Shown: positions 50,084 to 59,483 of the stretch, piece after piece
How the letters are laid out: every line of letters starts with the position of its first letter
How positions within the stretch are numbered: position 1 is the first letter of the stretch
Source: Streptomyces sp. DH41
GTDB lineage: Bacteria; Actinomycetota; Actinomycetes; Streptomycetales; Streptomycetaceae
Direction: 5' to 3'
Assembly (NCBI RefSeq): GCF_029813785.1
Contig: NZ_JARVKY010000019.1
Span: forward strand, 62,001 to 126,000
Length of the DNA stretch: 64,000 nucleotides
The notes under the pieces: generated by a model
Told to the model about the DNA's origin: nothing
Database searches by the model: none
What the model saw: the letters and a program-made list of their open reading frames with translations, nothing else
Translations under genes and position numbers: made by a program

Positions 50084-50602
50084 ATGTCAGAGCTGACCCT
50101 CACGGTCATGCGGCTGGGTTTTCTCGCCGTACTGTGGCTGTTCGTGATCGTGGCCGTGCAGGTCATCCGCAGCGACCTGTTCGGTACGCGAGTCACCCAG
50201 CGCGGAGCGCGGCGCGACGCCGCCCGACCGCAGCAGGCCGCCACGCGCCAGGGCCAGGCGCCTCCACCGCAGCGCCAGCAGCCCAGCGGCGGCCGGGGCC
50301 GCCGAGGCGCGCCCACCAAACTCGTCGTCACGGAGGGCACCCTCACCGGCACCACCGTTGCCCTCCAGGGCCAGACCATCACGCTCGGCCGGGCACACGA
50401 CTCGACCATCGTGCTGGACGACGACTACGCCTCCAGCCGCCATGCCAGGATCTACCCGGACCAGAACGGCCAGTGGATCGTCGAGGACCTGGGCTCCACC
50501 AACGGCACCTACCTGGACCGGTCCCGGCTGACGACCCCCACACCGATCGGGCCGGGATCGCCGATCCGCATCGGCAAGACCGTCATCGAGCTGCGGAAGT
50601 AG
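50084..50602 (+). CDS. fhaB: FHA-domain membrane protein FhaB (FipA)
   Basis: A 172-residue protein with one N-terminal membrane helix (VMRLGFLAVLWLFVIVAVQVI), a basic Arg/Gln linker, and an FHA domain (about 85-172: ITLGRAHDSTIVLDDDYASSRHARIYP, DLGSTNGTYLDRSRL). It binds Thr-phosphorylated division or cell-wall proteins near the membrane. It lies 10 bp after fhaA. Confidence 0.95.
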   Translation: MSELTLTVMRLGFLAVLWLFVIVAVQVIRSDLFGTRVTQRGARRDAARPQQAATRQGQAPPPQRQQPSGGRGRRGAPTKLVVTEGTLTGTTVALQGQTITLGRAHDSTIVLDDDYASSRHARIYPDQNGQWIVEDLGSTNGTYLDRSRLTTPTPIGPGSPIRIGKTVIELRK

Positions 50603-50743
50603 TGCTACACCAATGAAAGAGCGCGAGCGGAGCGAGCACGCAGCGGCGGCCGGCACCCCGGGCCACGGCGCGCTCCCGACCGGAGGGTGGGCAGTGTGGC
50701 TCGACACGACCGGCTGCAGTCGGAGCCGACAGGCGAGGTGCGC

Positions 50744-52291
50744 ATGAGTCTGTCACTGCGCTTCGCCGCCGGATCGCACAAGGGCATGATCCGCGAGGGC
50801 AACGAGGACTCCGGCTACGCCGGTCCCCGCCTGCTCGCCATCGCCGACGGCATGGGCGGCCAGGCCGCCGGTGAGGTCGCCTCCTCCGAGGTGATCTCCA
50901 CCATCGTCGCCCTCGACGACGACGTGCCCGGCTCCGACATCCTCACCTCCCTCGGCACCGCCGTGCAGCGCGCCAACGACCAGCTCCGCCAGATGGTCGA
51001 GGAGGACCCCGCCCTCGAAGGCATGGGCACCACCCTCACCGCCCTGCTCTGGACCGGCCAGCGCCTCGGCCTCGTCCACGTCGGCGACTCCCGCGCCTAC
51101 CTCCTGCGCGACGGCGTCCTCACCCAGATCACGCAGGACCACACCTGGGTGCAGCGCCTCGTCGACGAAGGACGCATCACCGAGGAGGAGGCGGGCACCC
51201 ACCCGCAGCGCTCCCTGCTGATGCGCGCCCTCGGCAGCGGCGACCACGTCGAACCCGACCTGTCCATCCGCGAGGTACGGGCCGGCGACCGCTACCTCAT
51301 CTGCTCCGACGGGCTCTCCGGCGTCGTCTCCCACCAGACGATGGAAGACACCCTCGCCAGCTACCAGGGCCCCCAGGAAACCGTGCAGGAGCTCATCCAG
51401 CTCGCCCTGCGCGGCGGCGGCCCCGACAACATCACCGTCATCATCGCCGACGTCCTCGACCTCGACACCGGGGACACCCTCGCCGGCCAGCTCTCCGACA
51501 CCCCGATCGTCGTCGGCGCCGTCGCCGAGAACCAGGCCCAGTTCGGCGACAACGGCATCATGCAGACCCCGGCCGGCCGCGCCGCCGGCCTCGGCCGCCA
51601 GGGCGGACAGCGCGGCGGGGGCGGCGAGTTCGGCCCGCCCGGCAGCGGCGACATCACCGGCTACATCCCGGCCGGCGACTTCGACGACTACGGGCCCGAC
51701 GACTTCGTCAAACCCCGCAAGAACCGCAAGTGGCTGAAGAGATCCCTCTACACCGTCCTCGCCCTCGCCGTCATCGGCGGCGGCACGTACGGCGGCTGGC
51801 GCTGGACCCAGACCCAGTACTACGTCGGCACCAAGGACGACCACGTCGCCCTGTACCGCGGCATCAGCCAGGACCTCGCCTGGGTCTCCCTGTCGAAGGT
51901 CCAGAAGGACCACCCCGAGATCGAACTCAAGTACCTGCCGCCCTACCAGCAGAAACTCGTCGAGTCCACGATCGCCGAAGGCGACCTGGCCGACGCCCGG
52001 GCGAAGATCGAGGAACTGGCGGTCCAGGCATCCGCCTGCCAGAAGCAGGCCGACCAGCGCACCGCGGACACCGAGAAGAACGCCAAGACGGGCGAGGGCG
52101 AGGCCGGAGGCACCACGGGAACCACCCCCGCCTCCTTCACGTCCAAGGCCTCACCGACCCCGAACCCGTCGGGATCACCGAAGGCACCCGAATCGTCCGA
52201 GTCCCCGTCCACGACCGCACCCACTCCAGGCCCCGGCCCGACCCTCTCGGAGGAAGAGCAGAAGGTCGTCTCGCTGTGCGGTAAGCAGTAG
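50744..52291 (+). CDS. pstP: PP2C-family Ser/Thr phosphatase PstP
   Basis: Phosphatase that reverses PknA/PknB-type phosphorylation, 515 residues from the ATG at 50744 (MSLSLRFAAGSHKG). The PP2C domain (1-235) has GNEDSGYAG, LLAIADGMGGQAAGE, LVHVGDSRAYLLRDG, ICSDGLSGVV and GGPDNITVIIADV, which supply the metal-binding Asp residues. A Gly-rich linker, a membrane helix (SLYTVLALAVIGGGTYGGW) and an extracytoplasmic tail of about 165 residues rich in Thr/Ser/Pro follow. GTG starts at 50687 and 50696 are possible and would add up to 19 residues. Next to rodA in a single transcript. Confidence 0.94.
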   Translation: MSLSLRFAAGSHKGMIREGNEDSGYAGPRLLAIADGMGGQAAGEVASSEVISTIVALDDDVPGSDILTSLGTAVQRANDQLRQMVEEDPALEGMGTTLTALLWTGQRLGLVHVGDSRAYLLRDGVLTQITQDHTWVQRLVDEGRITEEEAGTHPQRSLLMRALGSGDHVEPDLSIREVRAGDRYLICSDGLSGVVSHQTMEDTLASYQGPQETVQELIQLALRGGGPDNITVIIADVLDLDTGDTLAGQLSDTPIVVGAVAENQAQFGDNGIMQTPAGRAAGLGRQGGQRGGGGEFGPPGSGDITGYIPAGDFDDYGPDDFVKPRKNRKWLKRSLYTVLALAVIGGGTYGGWRWTQTQYYVGTKDDHVALYRGISQDLAWVSLSKVQKDHPEIELKYLPPYQQKLVESTIAEGDLADARAKIEELAVQASACQKQADQRTADTEKNAKTGEGEAGGTTGTTPASFTSKASPTPNPSGSPKAPESSESPSTTAPTPGPGPTLSEEEQKVVSLCGKQ

Positions 52292-52318
52292 GCAAGCCGT
52301 GAGAGGCCCCGTCACACG

Positions 52319-53755
52319 ATGAGCAGTTCCACCAACTCGCCGACACACCACACGTCCACGATCGGCGCCATCGGCGCCCCGAGCCGGCGCAACACCGAGC
52401 TGGCTCTGCTCGTGTTCGCCGTCGTCATCCCGGTCTTCGCCTACGCCAACGTAGGACTGGCCATCAACGACGAGGTGCCCGCCGGCCTGCTGAGCTACGG
52501 CCTCGGCCTCGGCCTCCTGGCCGCCGTCGGCCACCTCGTCGTCCGCAAGTTCGCCCCGTACGCGGACCCGCTGATGCTGCCCCTGGCCACCCTGCTCAAC
52601 GGACTCGGACTCGTCGCCATCTGGCGCCTCGACCAGTCCGAACTGCTCCAGAGCATCGACCAGGCCGGTAACGCCGCACCCCGCCAGCTGATGTACACCG
52701 CGATGGGCATCGCCCTGTTCGTCGCCGTCATGATCTTCCTCAAGGACCACCGCGTCCTACAGCGCTACACCTACATCTCCATGGTCGGCGCCCTGGTCCT
52801 CCTGCTGCTCCCCCTGGTACCGGGCCTCGGCAAGAACGTCTTCGGCGCCCGCATCTGGATCCAGATCGGCTCCTTCTCCATCCAGCCCGGCGAATTCGCC
52901 AAGATCGTCCTCGCGATCTTCTTCGCCGGCTACCTCATGGTGAAACGCGACGCCCTCGCCCTGGCCAGCCGCCGCTTCATGGGCCTCTACCTGCCCCGCG
53001 GACGCGACCTCGGCCCGATCCTCGTCGTCTGGGCGATCTCGATCCTCATCCTCGTCTTCGAGACCGACCTCGGCACCTCGCTGCTCTTCTTCGGCATGTT
53101 CGTGATCATGCTGTACGTCGCCACCGAGCGGACCAGCTGGATCGTCTTCGGCATGCTGATGTCCGCCGCCGGCGCCGTCGGCGTGGCCAGCTTCGAACCC
53201 CACATCCAGCAGCGCGTCGACGCCTGGCTCGACCCGATGCGCGAGTACACGCTCTCCCGCGCCGGCCAGGTCGGCCACTCCGAACAGGCCATGCAGGCCC
53301 TGTGGGCCTTCGGCTCCGGCGGCACCCTCGGCACCGGCTGGGGCCAGGGCCACTCCGACCTCATCCGCTTCGCCTCCAACTCCGACTTCATCCTCGCCAC
53401 CTTCGGCGAGGAACTCGGCCTCGCCGGCCTCATGGCACTCCTCCTGCTCTACGCGCTGATCGTGGAACGCGGCGTACGCACCGCCCTCGCCGCCCGCGAC
53501 CCGTTCGGCAAGCTCCTCGCCATCGGCCTCTCCGGCGCCTTCGCCCTCCAGGTCTTCGTCGTCGCCGGCGGCGTCATGGGCCTCATCCCGCTCACCGGCA
53601 TGACCATGCCCTTCCTGGCCTACGGCGGCTCCTCCGTCATCGCCAACTGGGCACTGATCGGCATCCTGCTGCGCATCAGCGACACCGCCCGCAGACCGGC
53701 ACCCGCCGCACCCGCCAACCCGGACGCCGAAATGACCCAGGTGGTCCGCTCGTGA
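52319..53755 (+). CDS. rodA: SEDS peptidoglycan glycosyltransferase RodA/FtsW
   Basis: Lipid II polymerase of the SEDS family, 478 residues with about ten to twelve membrane helices. Characteristic stretches include GARIWIQIGSFSIQPGEFAKIVLAIFFAGYL, DLGTSLLFFGMFVIMLYVA, SDFILATFGEELGLAGLMALLLLYA and PLTGMTMPFLAYGGSSVIANW. It should pair with the class B transpeptidase encoded next, whose GTG overlaps its stop. A role in polar growth or sporulation rather than septation is assumed from synteny. Confidence 0.95.
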   Translation: MSSSTNSPTHHTSTIGAIGAPSRRNTELALLVFAVVIPVFAYANVGLAINDEVPAGLLSYGLGLGLLAAVGHLVVRKFAPYADPLMLPLATLLNGLGLVAIWRLDQSELLQSIDQAGNAAPRQLMYTAMGIALFVAVMIFLKDHRVLQRYTYISMVGALVLLLLPLVPGLGKNVFGARIWIQIGSFSIQPGEFAKIVLAIFFAGYLMVKRDALALASRRFMGLYLPRGRDLGPILVVWAISILILVFETDLGTSLLFFGMFVIMLYVATERTSWIVFGMLMSAAGAVGVASFEPHIQQRVDAWLDPMREYTLSRAGQVGHSEQAMQALWAFGSGGTLGTGWGQGHSDLIRFASNSDFILATFGEELGLAGLMALLLLYALIVERGVRTALAARDPFGKLLAIGLSGAFALQVFVVAGGVMGLIPLTGMTMPFLAYGGSSVIANWALIGILLRISDTARRPAPAAPANPDAEMTQVVRS

Positions 53756-55224
53756 ACAAGCCACTGCGCCGCATCGCGATCTTCTGCGGCCTCCTCGTCC
53801 TCACCCTGCTCATCCGCGACAACTGGCTCCAGTACGTCCAGGCGGACGAGCTCAAGGAGGACGAGCACAACCGCCGCGTCGCCATCGAGCGGTACGCCAG
53901 CCCACGCGGCGACATCATCGTCGACGGCCAGGCCATCACCGGCCACGCCACCACCAAGGGCGACTTCAAGTACAAGCGCACCTACAAGGACGGCGCCATG
54001 TGGGCGCCCGTGACCGGATACGTCTCCCAGGCCTACGGCGCCACCCAGCTCGAAGCCATCGACGACGGCATCCTCACCGGCAACGACGACCGGCTCTTCT
54101 TCCGCAACACCCTCGACATGATCACCGGCAAGAAGCGCGAAGGCGGCAACGTCGTCACCACCCTCAACAGCGCCGCCCAGAAGGCCGCCTACGACGGCCT
54201 GAAGAAGCAGGGCGCCAAGGGAGCCGTCGTCGCCCTCGAACCGTCCACCGGCAAGATCCTCTCGATGGCCTCCTACCCGTCGTACGACCCCACCTCGATC
54301 GCCGGCGGAAGCGACGCCGACGGCGAGGCCTGGAACAAACTCCAGAAGAAGAACAACCCCGACGACCCGATGCTCAACCGCGCCCTGCGCGAGGTCTACC
54401 CGCCCGGCTCCACCTTCAAGGTGCTCACCGCCGCGGCCGCCCTGGAGCACGACCTGTACGACTCGGCGGACGACAAGACCGACTCCCCCCTGCCCTGGAC
54501 GATGCCCGGCACCACCACCGACCTGCCCAACGAGGGCGACCTCCCCTGCGAGAACGCCACCCTCCGCGAGGCACTCCGCGTGTCCTGCAACACCGTCTTC
54601 GGCAAGATCGGCGCCGACCTCGGCAACGACAAGATGCTCGAGACCGCCAAGAAGTTCGGCTTCGACGAGGAGCAGTTCGTCCCCGTCCGCTCCAACGCCT
54701 CCGTCTTCTCCGGCGACATGAACGCGTCACAGACCGCGCTCTCCGCCATCGGCCAGTACAACACCGCCGCCACCCCCCTGCAGATGGCCATGGTCACCTC
54801 GGCCATCGCCAACAACGGCACCCTGATGAAGCCGTACATGGTCGACGAACTCCAGGACCCGGGCCTCGACACCACCGAGAAGACGGACCCCGAGGAGTTG
54901 AGCAAGCCGCTCTCCGCGGACAACGCCCAGATCCTCCAGTCCATGATGGAAACCGTCGTCAAGGACGGAACGGGAACCAACGCGCGGATCGACGGCGTCA
55001 CCGTGGGCGGCAAGACCGGCACCGCACAGCACGGCGTCGACAACAGCGAGAACCCCTACGCCTGGTTCATCTCGTACGCCAAGGGCGACGACGACAGCTC
55101 ACCCGTCGCCGTGGCCGTGGTGATCGAGGACGAGAACGCCAACCGTGACGACATCTCCGGCGGCGGCCTCGCGGCACCGATCGCGAAGAACGTCATGGAG
55201 GCCGTCATCGAAAGCAAGAAGTAA
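53752..55224 (+). CDS. pbpA: Class B penicillin-binding protein PbpA
   Basis: Peptidoglycan D,D-transpeptidase of 490 residues. One N-terminal helix (IAIFCGLLVLTLLI) and a dimerisation region (YASPRGDIIVDGQAI) precede the catalytic domain. The three penicillin-binding motifs are S220-T-F-K223, S278-C-N280 and K421-T-G-T424. GTG start overlapping rodA. It crosslinks glycan made by the RodA partner. Confidence 0.96.
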   Translation: MNKPLRRIAIFCGLLVLTLLIRDNWLQYVQADELKEDEHNRRVAIERYASPRGDIIVDGQAITGHATTKGDFKYKRTYKDGAMWAPVTGYVSQAYGATQLEAIDDGILTGNDDRLFFRNTLDMITGKKREGGNVVTTLNSAAQKAAYDGLKKQGAKGAVVALEPSTGKILSMASYPSYDPTSIAGGSDADGEAWNKLQKKNNPDDPMLNRALREVYPPGSTFKVLTAAAALEHDLYDSADDKTDSPLPWTMPGTTTDLPNEGDLPCENATLREALRVSCNTVFGKIGADLGNDKMLETAKKFGFDEEQFVPVRSNASVFSGDMNASQTALSAIGQYNTAATPLQMAMVTSAIANNGTLMKPYMVDELQDPGLDTTEKTDPEELSKPLSADNAQILQSMMETVVKDGTGTNARIDGVTVGGKTGTAQHGVDNSENPYAWFISYAKGDDDSSPVAVAVVIEDENANRDDISGGGLAAPIAKNVMEAVIESKK

Positions 55225-55237
55225 CCGCGCCATGAAC

Positions 55238-55261
55238 GGGACGTGACTCCGCTCACGTCCC
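55238..55261 (+). terminator. Hairpin after pbpA
   Basis: GGGACGTGA and TCACGTCCC (9 bp, 6-nt loop), 13 bp past the pbpA stop and before pknB. It may attenuate rather than stop transcription; it could also be an operator. Confidence 0.5.
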
Positions 55262-55414
55262 CTTCACATCGGCGCACGTTGCGATACCGGTCCTGTATCG
55301 GCTGCCCGGCTTGGCCAAGTCACACAAAGCAAGCCGGGTACCGTAGGCCGGACGGCAGCCTCCGACCGTACAAGCATGCCGGTCGGGACCGACGGAGAGG
55401 GCTGGTAGGTAGCT

Positions 55415-57430
55415 ATGGAAGAGCCGCGTCGCCTCGGCGGCCGGTACGAGCTGGGCCCGGTGCTCGGCCGTGGTGGCATGGCGGAGGTTTACCACGCACA
55501 TGACACCCGGCTCGGACGCCAGGTAGCGGTGAAGACGCTGCGCGCGGACCTCGCGCGCGACCCGTCCTTCCAGGCCCGCTTCCGCCGGGAGGCCCAGTCG
55601 GCCGCCTCGCTCAACCACCCCGCGATCGTGGCGGTCTACGACACGGGCGAGGACTACATCGACAACGTGTCGATCCCGTACATCGTCATGGAGTACGTCG
55701 ACGGCTCCACACTCCGCGAACTGCTCCACTCCGGCCGCAGACTGCTGCCGGAGCGGACCCTGGAGATGACCATCGGCATCCTCCAGGCCCTGGAGTACTC
55801 GCACCGCGCCGGCATCGTCCACCGCGACATCAAACCGGCCAACGTCATGCTGACGCGGGACGGCCAGGTCAAGGTCATGGACTTCGGCATCGCCCGCGCC
55901 ATGGGCGACTCCGGCATGACCATGACCCAGACCGCCGCGGTCATCGGCACCGCCCAGTACCTCTCCCCGGAGCAGGCCAAGGGCGAACAGGTCGACGCCC
56001 GCTCCGACCTGTACTCCACCGGCTGCCTGCTCTACGAGCTGCTCACGGTCCGCCCGCCCTTCGTCGGCGACTCCCCGGTCGCCGTCGCCTACCAGCACGT
56101 CCGCGAGGAACCGCAGGCGCCCAGCGTCTTCGACCCCGAGATCACGCCCGAGATGGACGCGATCGTGCTGAAGGCCCTGGTCAAGGACCCCGACTACCGC
56201 TACCAGTCGGCCGACGAGATGCGCGCCGACATCGAGGCCTGCCTCGACGGCCAGCCGGTCGGCGCCACCGCCGCACTGGGCGCCATGACCGCGGGCGGCT
56301 ACGGCGCCTACCCCGACGACCAGCCGACCACCGCCCTGCGCTCCGACGCCGGAGCGGGCGCCACGACGATGCTGCCGCCCATGAACGCGGACGACGGCGG
56401 CTACGGCTACGACGACCGCCCCGACCGGCGCCGCCAGCAGCCCCGCAAGTCCCACACCTCCACGATCTTCCTGGTCCTGGCCGGCGTCCTCGTCCTCGTC
56501 GGCGCCATCCTCATCGGCAAGTACGCCATCGGGGGAGGAGGAGGACCGGGCAACGACAAGGTGTCGGTACCCAGCCTCATCGGCCTGACCAAGGACGACG
56601 CCCAGCAACAGGCGACCAACGCCGACCTGGAACTGGCCTTCACGGAGAAGCCCTGCGAGGACCAGAAGAAGGGCAGCATCTGCTCCCAGGACCCCAAACA
56701 GGGCACCGAGGTCGACAAGAAGTCCACCGTCAACCTCGTCGTCTCCACCGGCGCCCCGAAGGTCGCCGTGCCGAACGTGATCGACAAGAACATCGACGAG
56801 GCCACCCAGCAGCTCGAGGACAAGGGCTTCGTCGTCGAGCAGAAGCAGACCGAGTCCTCCCAGGACGAGGGCACCGTCCTCAGCCAGAACCCCGACCCGG
56901 GCAACGAGCTGGAGAAGGGCTCCACGGTGACCCTGGAGGTCGCCAAGGCCGCGGAGAAGGCCACGGTGCCCGACGTCGTCGGCCGTACCTGTGACGAGGC
57001 CAAGGCCCAGGTGGAGAGCGGCGGCGACCTCACGGCCGTCTGCACCGAGCAGCCCACGACCGACCCGAACCAGAACGGCAAGGTCATCTCCACCACACCG
57101 CAGTCCGGCCAGCAGGTCGACAAGGGCTCGCAGGTGACGATCGCCATCGGCAAGGTCGCCGAGAAGACCAAGGTGCCGGAGGTCCGCACCCAGAGCCTCG
57201 CGCAGGCACGGCAGACCCTCCAGCAGAGCGGCTTCACCAACGTCCAGGTCGCCCCCGGCGCCCCGGGCGACGACAACGCCACGGTGATCGCCATCGACCC
57301 GCAGCCCGGCACCGAGGTCGACGACCCGGCCGCCACGCCCATCACCCTCACCACCATGGGCGGCAACGGCAACGGCGGTGGCGGCGGCAACGGCGGCGGC
57401 TTCATCGGTGGCCTGCGCGGCGACGACTGA
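55415..57430 (+). CDS. pknB: Ser/Thr protein kinase PknB with four PASTA domains
   Basis: Cell-wall-sensing kinase of 671 residues. The kinase domain (11-275) has GRGGMAEV, K40, HRDIKPAN with catalytic D138 (the mycobacterial numbering is identical) and MTMTQTAAVIGTAQYLSPEQ. A membrane helix lies near 350 (TIFLVLAGVLVLVGAILIG). Four PASTA repeats of about 65 residues follow (starting VSVPSLIGL, VAVPNVIDK, ATVPDVVGR, TKVPEVRTQ). PASTA repeats bind muropeptides or lipid II and localise the kinase. It ends in a Gly/Asn-rich tail. Substrates probably include the FHA-linked proteins in this block. Confidence 0.96.
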   Translation: MEEPRRLGGRYELGPVLGRGGMAEVYHAHDTRLGRQVAVKTLRADLARDPSFQARFRREAQSAASLNHPAIVAVYDTGEDYIDNVSIPYIVMEYVDGSTLRELLHSGRRLLPERTLEMTIGILQALEYSHRAGIVHRDIKPANVMLTRDGQVKVMDFGIARAMGDSGMTMTQTAAVIGTAQYLSPEQAKGEQVDARSDLYSTGCLLYELLTVRPPFVGDSPVAVAYQHVREEPQAPSVFDPEITPEMDAIVLKALVKDPDYRYQSADEMRADIEACLDGQPVGATAALGAMTAGGYGAYPDDQPTTALRSDAGAGATTMLPPMNADDGGYGYDDRPDRRRQQPRKSHTSTIFLVLAGVLVLVGAILIGKYAIGGGGGPGNDKVSVPSLIGLTKDDAQQQATNADLELAFTEKPCEDQKKGSICSQDPKQGTEVDKKSTVNLVVSTGAPKVAVPNVIDKNIDEATQQLEDKGFVVEQKQTESSQDEGTVLSQNPDPGNELEKGSTVTLEVAKAAEKATVPDVVGRTCDEAKAQVESGGDLTAVCTEQPTTDPNQNGKVISTTPQSGQQVDKGSQVTIAIGKVAEKTKVPEVRTQSLAQARQTLQQSGFTNVQVAPGAPGDDNATVIAIDPQPGTEVDDPAATPITLTTMGGNGNGGGGGNGGGFIGGLRGDD

Positions 57431-57457
57431 CCCACCCCGCGCACCCCGGAACGGCCA

Positions 57458-57491
57458 GAGCCCCGGCCCCTCAGCGGAGGGACCGGGGCTC
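57458..57491 (+). terminator. Terminator after pknB
   Basis: GAGCCCCGGCCCCTC and GAGGGACCGGGGCTC (15 bp, one mismatch, 4-nt loop), 28 bp past the stop. Confidence 0.8.
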
Positions 57492-57580
57492 CGTCGTGCG
57501 CGTCGCCGGTCATCGATCGTGTCTTCGTATGTCATGACTCGTTGACTCAGGGTGACCACACAACCCGAGGGAGGAACGAC

Positions 57581-58627
57581 ATGATCAGCGAGACTGCCCT
57601 GCTGGAATCAGCGACCCTGCGCAGCACTGTCCTCGAACACACGGACGTACTCGACCGCGTCAAGGCGCTGTCCCTGCTGCCGGACGGCATGCATGTGACC
57701 ACGGCGATGGTGGCGGCCTACTTCGGCGTCACCACTGAAGCCATCCGCCAGCTCAAAGCAAGGCACCGTGAGGAGCTGTCCCGCAACGGCATGCTGACAC
57801 TGCAAGGCCCTGAGCTCGCACAATTCAAGCGTGACATCCTGTCACGCTATCCGGGAGGTTATCCACAGCCCCGGTCAAGCCTCACCCTCTACTCGCGTCG
57901 TTCCGTGCTCAACATCGCCATGCTCCTCCGGGACAGCGACGTCGCGCGTCAGGTCCGTGTGTATCTGCTCGACATGGAGTACCAGGCCCGCACACAGCCT
58001 GTGGACAACCCTCCCGCGGCAGCCTCCGCCGCCCTCGACGCCCGCATCGACGAGCGCATCACCCACATCCTCGGCAGGACCGTCGTACCGATGTTCAACG
58101 CCCTGATCGAGGCATCGAGCGACCACCGACAAGAGCTCATCGCTCTCCGCACAGGCGTCCAGCGCATCGAGAAGCGGCTCCGACAGCACCACGCTCGACT
58201 GCAGCGACTGGAAAGCCCACGAGAGGACCGTCCGCTGGTCGGCGTCATGGCCTCCATGGACGCCATGAACGGCCGTGAGTTCGAGGAGCACGTCGCCACA
58301 CTGCTCCGCCGCGACGGCTGCACCAACGTCATCGTGCGTGGTGGCAACAGGGACCGAGGCATCGACATCACCGCGCTCACAGCCGACGGGCGAACCCTCG
58401 CCGTCCAGTGCAAGAGGTTCGCGCCTCACCTCTCCATCACCAGCCCCGAGGTCCAGAAGTTCGTCGGAGCGAAAGTCCTGCACAGCTCCGAGGTAGCCCT
58501 GTTCGTGGCGACGTGCCCCTTCACGCGGGACGCCCGGAACATCGCCGCCGAGGGCGGCATCACCGCGGTACACCGCGGGCTCCTGGAGGAATGGAGCGCC
58601 GGTGCACCACTGACTGTCCTGCAGTGA
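57581..58627 (+). CDS. Mrr-like restriction endonuclease with DNA-binding N-terminus
   Basis: A 348-residue predicted nuclease. The N-terminal half has an HTH-like part (MVAAYFGVTTEAIRQLKARHREEL) and a phage-antirepressor-like segment (SRRSVLNIAMLLRDSDVARQVRVYLLDMEYQAR). A coiled coil follows (GVQRIEKRLRQHHARLQRLE). The C-terminal third is an Mrr/PD-(D/E)XK fold: GREFEEHVATLLRRDGCTNV, then RDRGIDITALTADGRTLAVQCKRF with the D and Q-x-K catalytic residues. This suits a type IV, modification-dependent defence enzyme. GAGGGAGGAACG precedes the ATG. It has its own terminators both sides and looks less GC-rich than its neighbours, so it is probably an acquired insertion between pknB and the sortases. 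Confidence 0.85.
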   Translation: MISETALLESATLRSTVLEHTDVLDRVKALSLLPDGMHVTTAMVAAYFGVTTEAIRQLKARHREELSRNGMLTLQGPELAQFKRDILSRYPGGYPQPRSSLTLYSRRSVLNIAMLLRDSDVARQVRVYLLDMEYQARTQPVDNPPAAASAALDARIDERITHILGRTVVPMFNALIEASSDHRQELIALRTGVQRIEKRLRQHHARLQRLESPREDRPLVGVMASMDAMNGREFEEHVATLLRRDGCTNVIVRGGNRDRGIDITALTADGRTLAVQCKRFAPHLSITSPEVQKFVGAKVLHSSEVALFVATCPFTRDARNIAAEGGITAVHRGLLEEWSAGAPLTVLQ

Positions 58628-58637
58628 GATGAACGAA

Positions 58638-58678
58638 GAGGCCCGAAGCCGCAAGGGTAAGTTGCGGCTTCGGGCCTC
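58638..58678. terminator. Perfect 17-bp hairpin between convergent genes
   Basis: GAGGCCCGAAGCCGCAA and TTGCGGCTTCGGGCCTC with a 7-nt loop, between the Mrr-like gene and the sortase gene. Confidence 0.92.
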
Positions 58679-58696
58679 CGTCATCCTAGGCTCACC

Positions 58697-59470
58697 TCAG
58701 CGCAGTTCCTTCGGCGGAGTCCGCTCCCCGTCCACCTTCTCCGTACGCACCAGCTCCCCCCACACCACGTACCGGTACCGGCTCGTGTACAGCGGTGTGC
58801 AGGTCGTCAGCGTGATGTAGTGGCCGGCCTTCTTCTTGCCGGACTCCTTGGGGACCGCGTCGAGGACCCTGACGTTGTACTTCGACGTCTCGGGAAGGAC
58901 CGCGTAGGTCTTGTAGACGTACCACTTGTCCTTCGTCTCGAAGACGATCGGGTCCCCCTCCTCGATCTTGTCGATGTTGTGGAACTTCGCCCCGTGCCCG
59001 TCCCGGTGCGCCGCCAGCGAGAAGTTGCCCTCCTTGCCGGACGTCGGCAGCGCCGACTTCACCGGGTCCGTGTAGTAACCGGCCACGCCGTCGTTGAGGA
59101 CCTTCATCGACGTGCCCTTCTCCACCAGGATGTCGCCGTTCCCCATCGCCGGCACGTGCAGGAACCCGATGCCCGCCTTCGTGTCCAGCGCCCCCGGACC
59201 GTCCGGGCCGACCCGGTCCTGCGCCCAGTTGTCACGGACCTGGTCGGCCTGCTTGTCCGCCGCGCGGTCGGCGACCACGTTCGTCCACCACAGCGAGTAG
59301 ACGACGAACAGGCCCAGCACCAGGCCCGCGGTGATGAGGAGCTCGCCGAGGACACTGACGGCCTGCGCGACGATCCGCCCCGGGCCGCGTCCGCGGCGGC
59401 GTGCCGCGGGGCCCGGTGAACCGTCCGCGCCGGTCCGCTCTTCGTGCTCCGTGTCGGTGCTCGCTGCCAC
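58697..59470 (-). CDS. srtE2: Class E sortase (SrtE2-like)
   Basis: Membrane transpeptidase that links LAXTG proteins to the wall, 257 residues. A cytoplasmic basic N-terminus, one helix (SVLGELLITAGLVLGLFVVYSLWW) and the sortase beta barrel follow. Catalytic residues are H155 in LAAHRDGHG, C224 in TLTTCTPLYTS and an Arg in RYRYVVWG. In Streptomyces two such sortases anchor long chaplins and are needed for aerial growth. It lies 13 bp after the second sortase gene. The symbol follows S. coelicolor order from memory. Confidence 0.92.
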   Translation of the reverse strand: MAASTDTEHEERTGADGSPGPAARRRGRGPGRIVAQAVSVLGELLITAGLVLGLFVVYSLWWTNVVADRAADKQADQVRDNWAQDRVGPDGPGALDTKAGIGFLHVPAMGNGDILVEKGTSMKVLNDGVAGYYTDPVKSALPTSGKEGNFSLAAHRDGHGAKFHNIDKIEEGDPIVFETKDKWYVYKTYAVLPETSKYNVRVLDAVPKESGKKKAGHYITLTTCTPLYTSRYRYVVWGELVRTEKVDGERTPPKELR

Positions 59471-59483
59471 TGGTCATCCGCCC

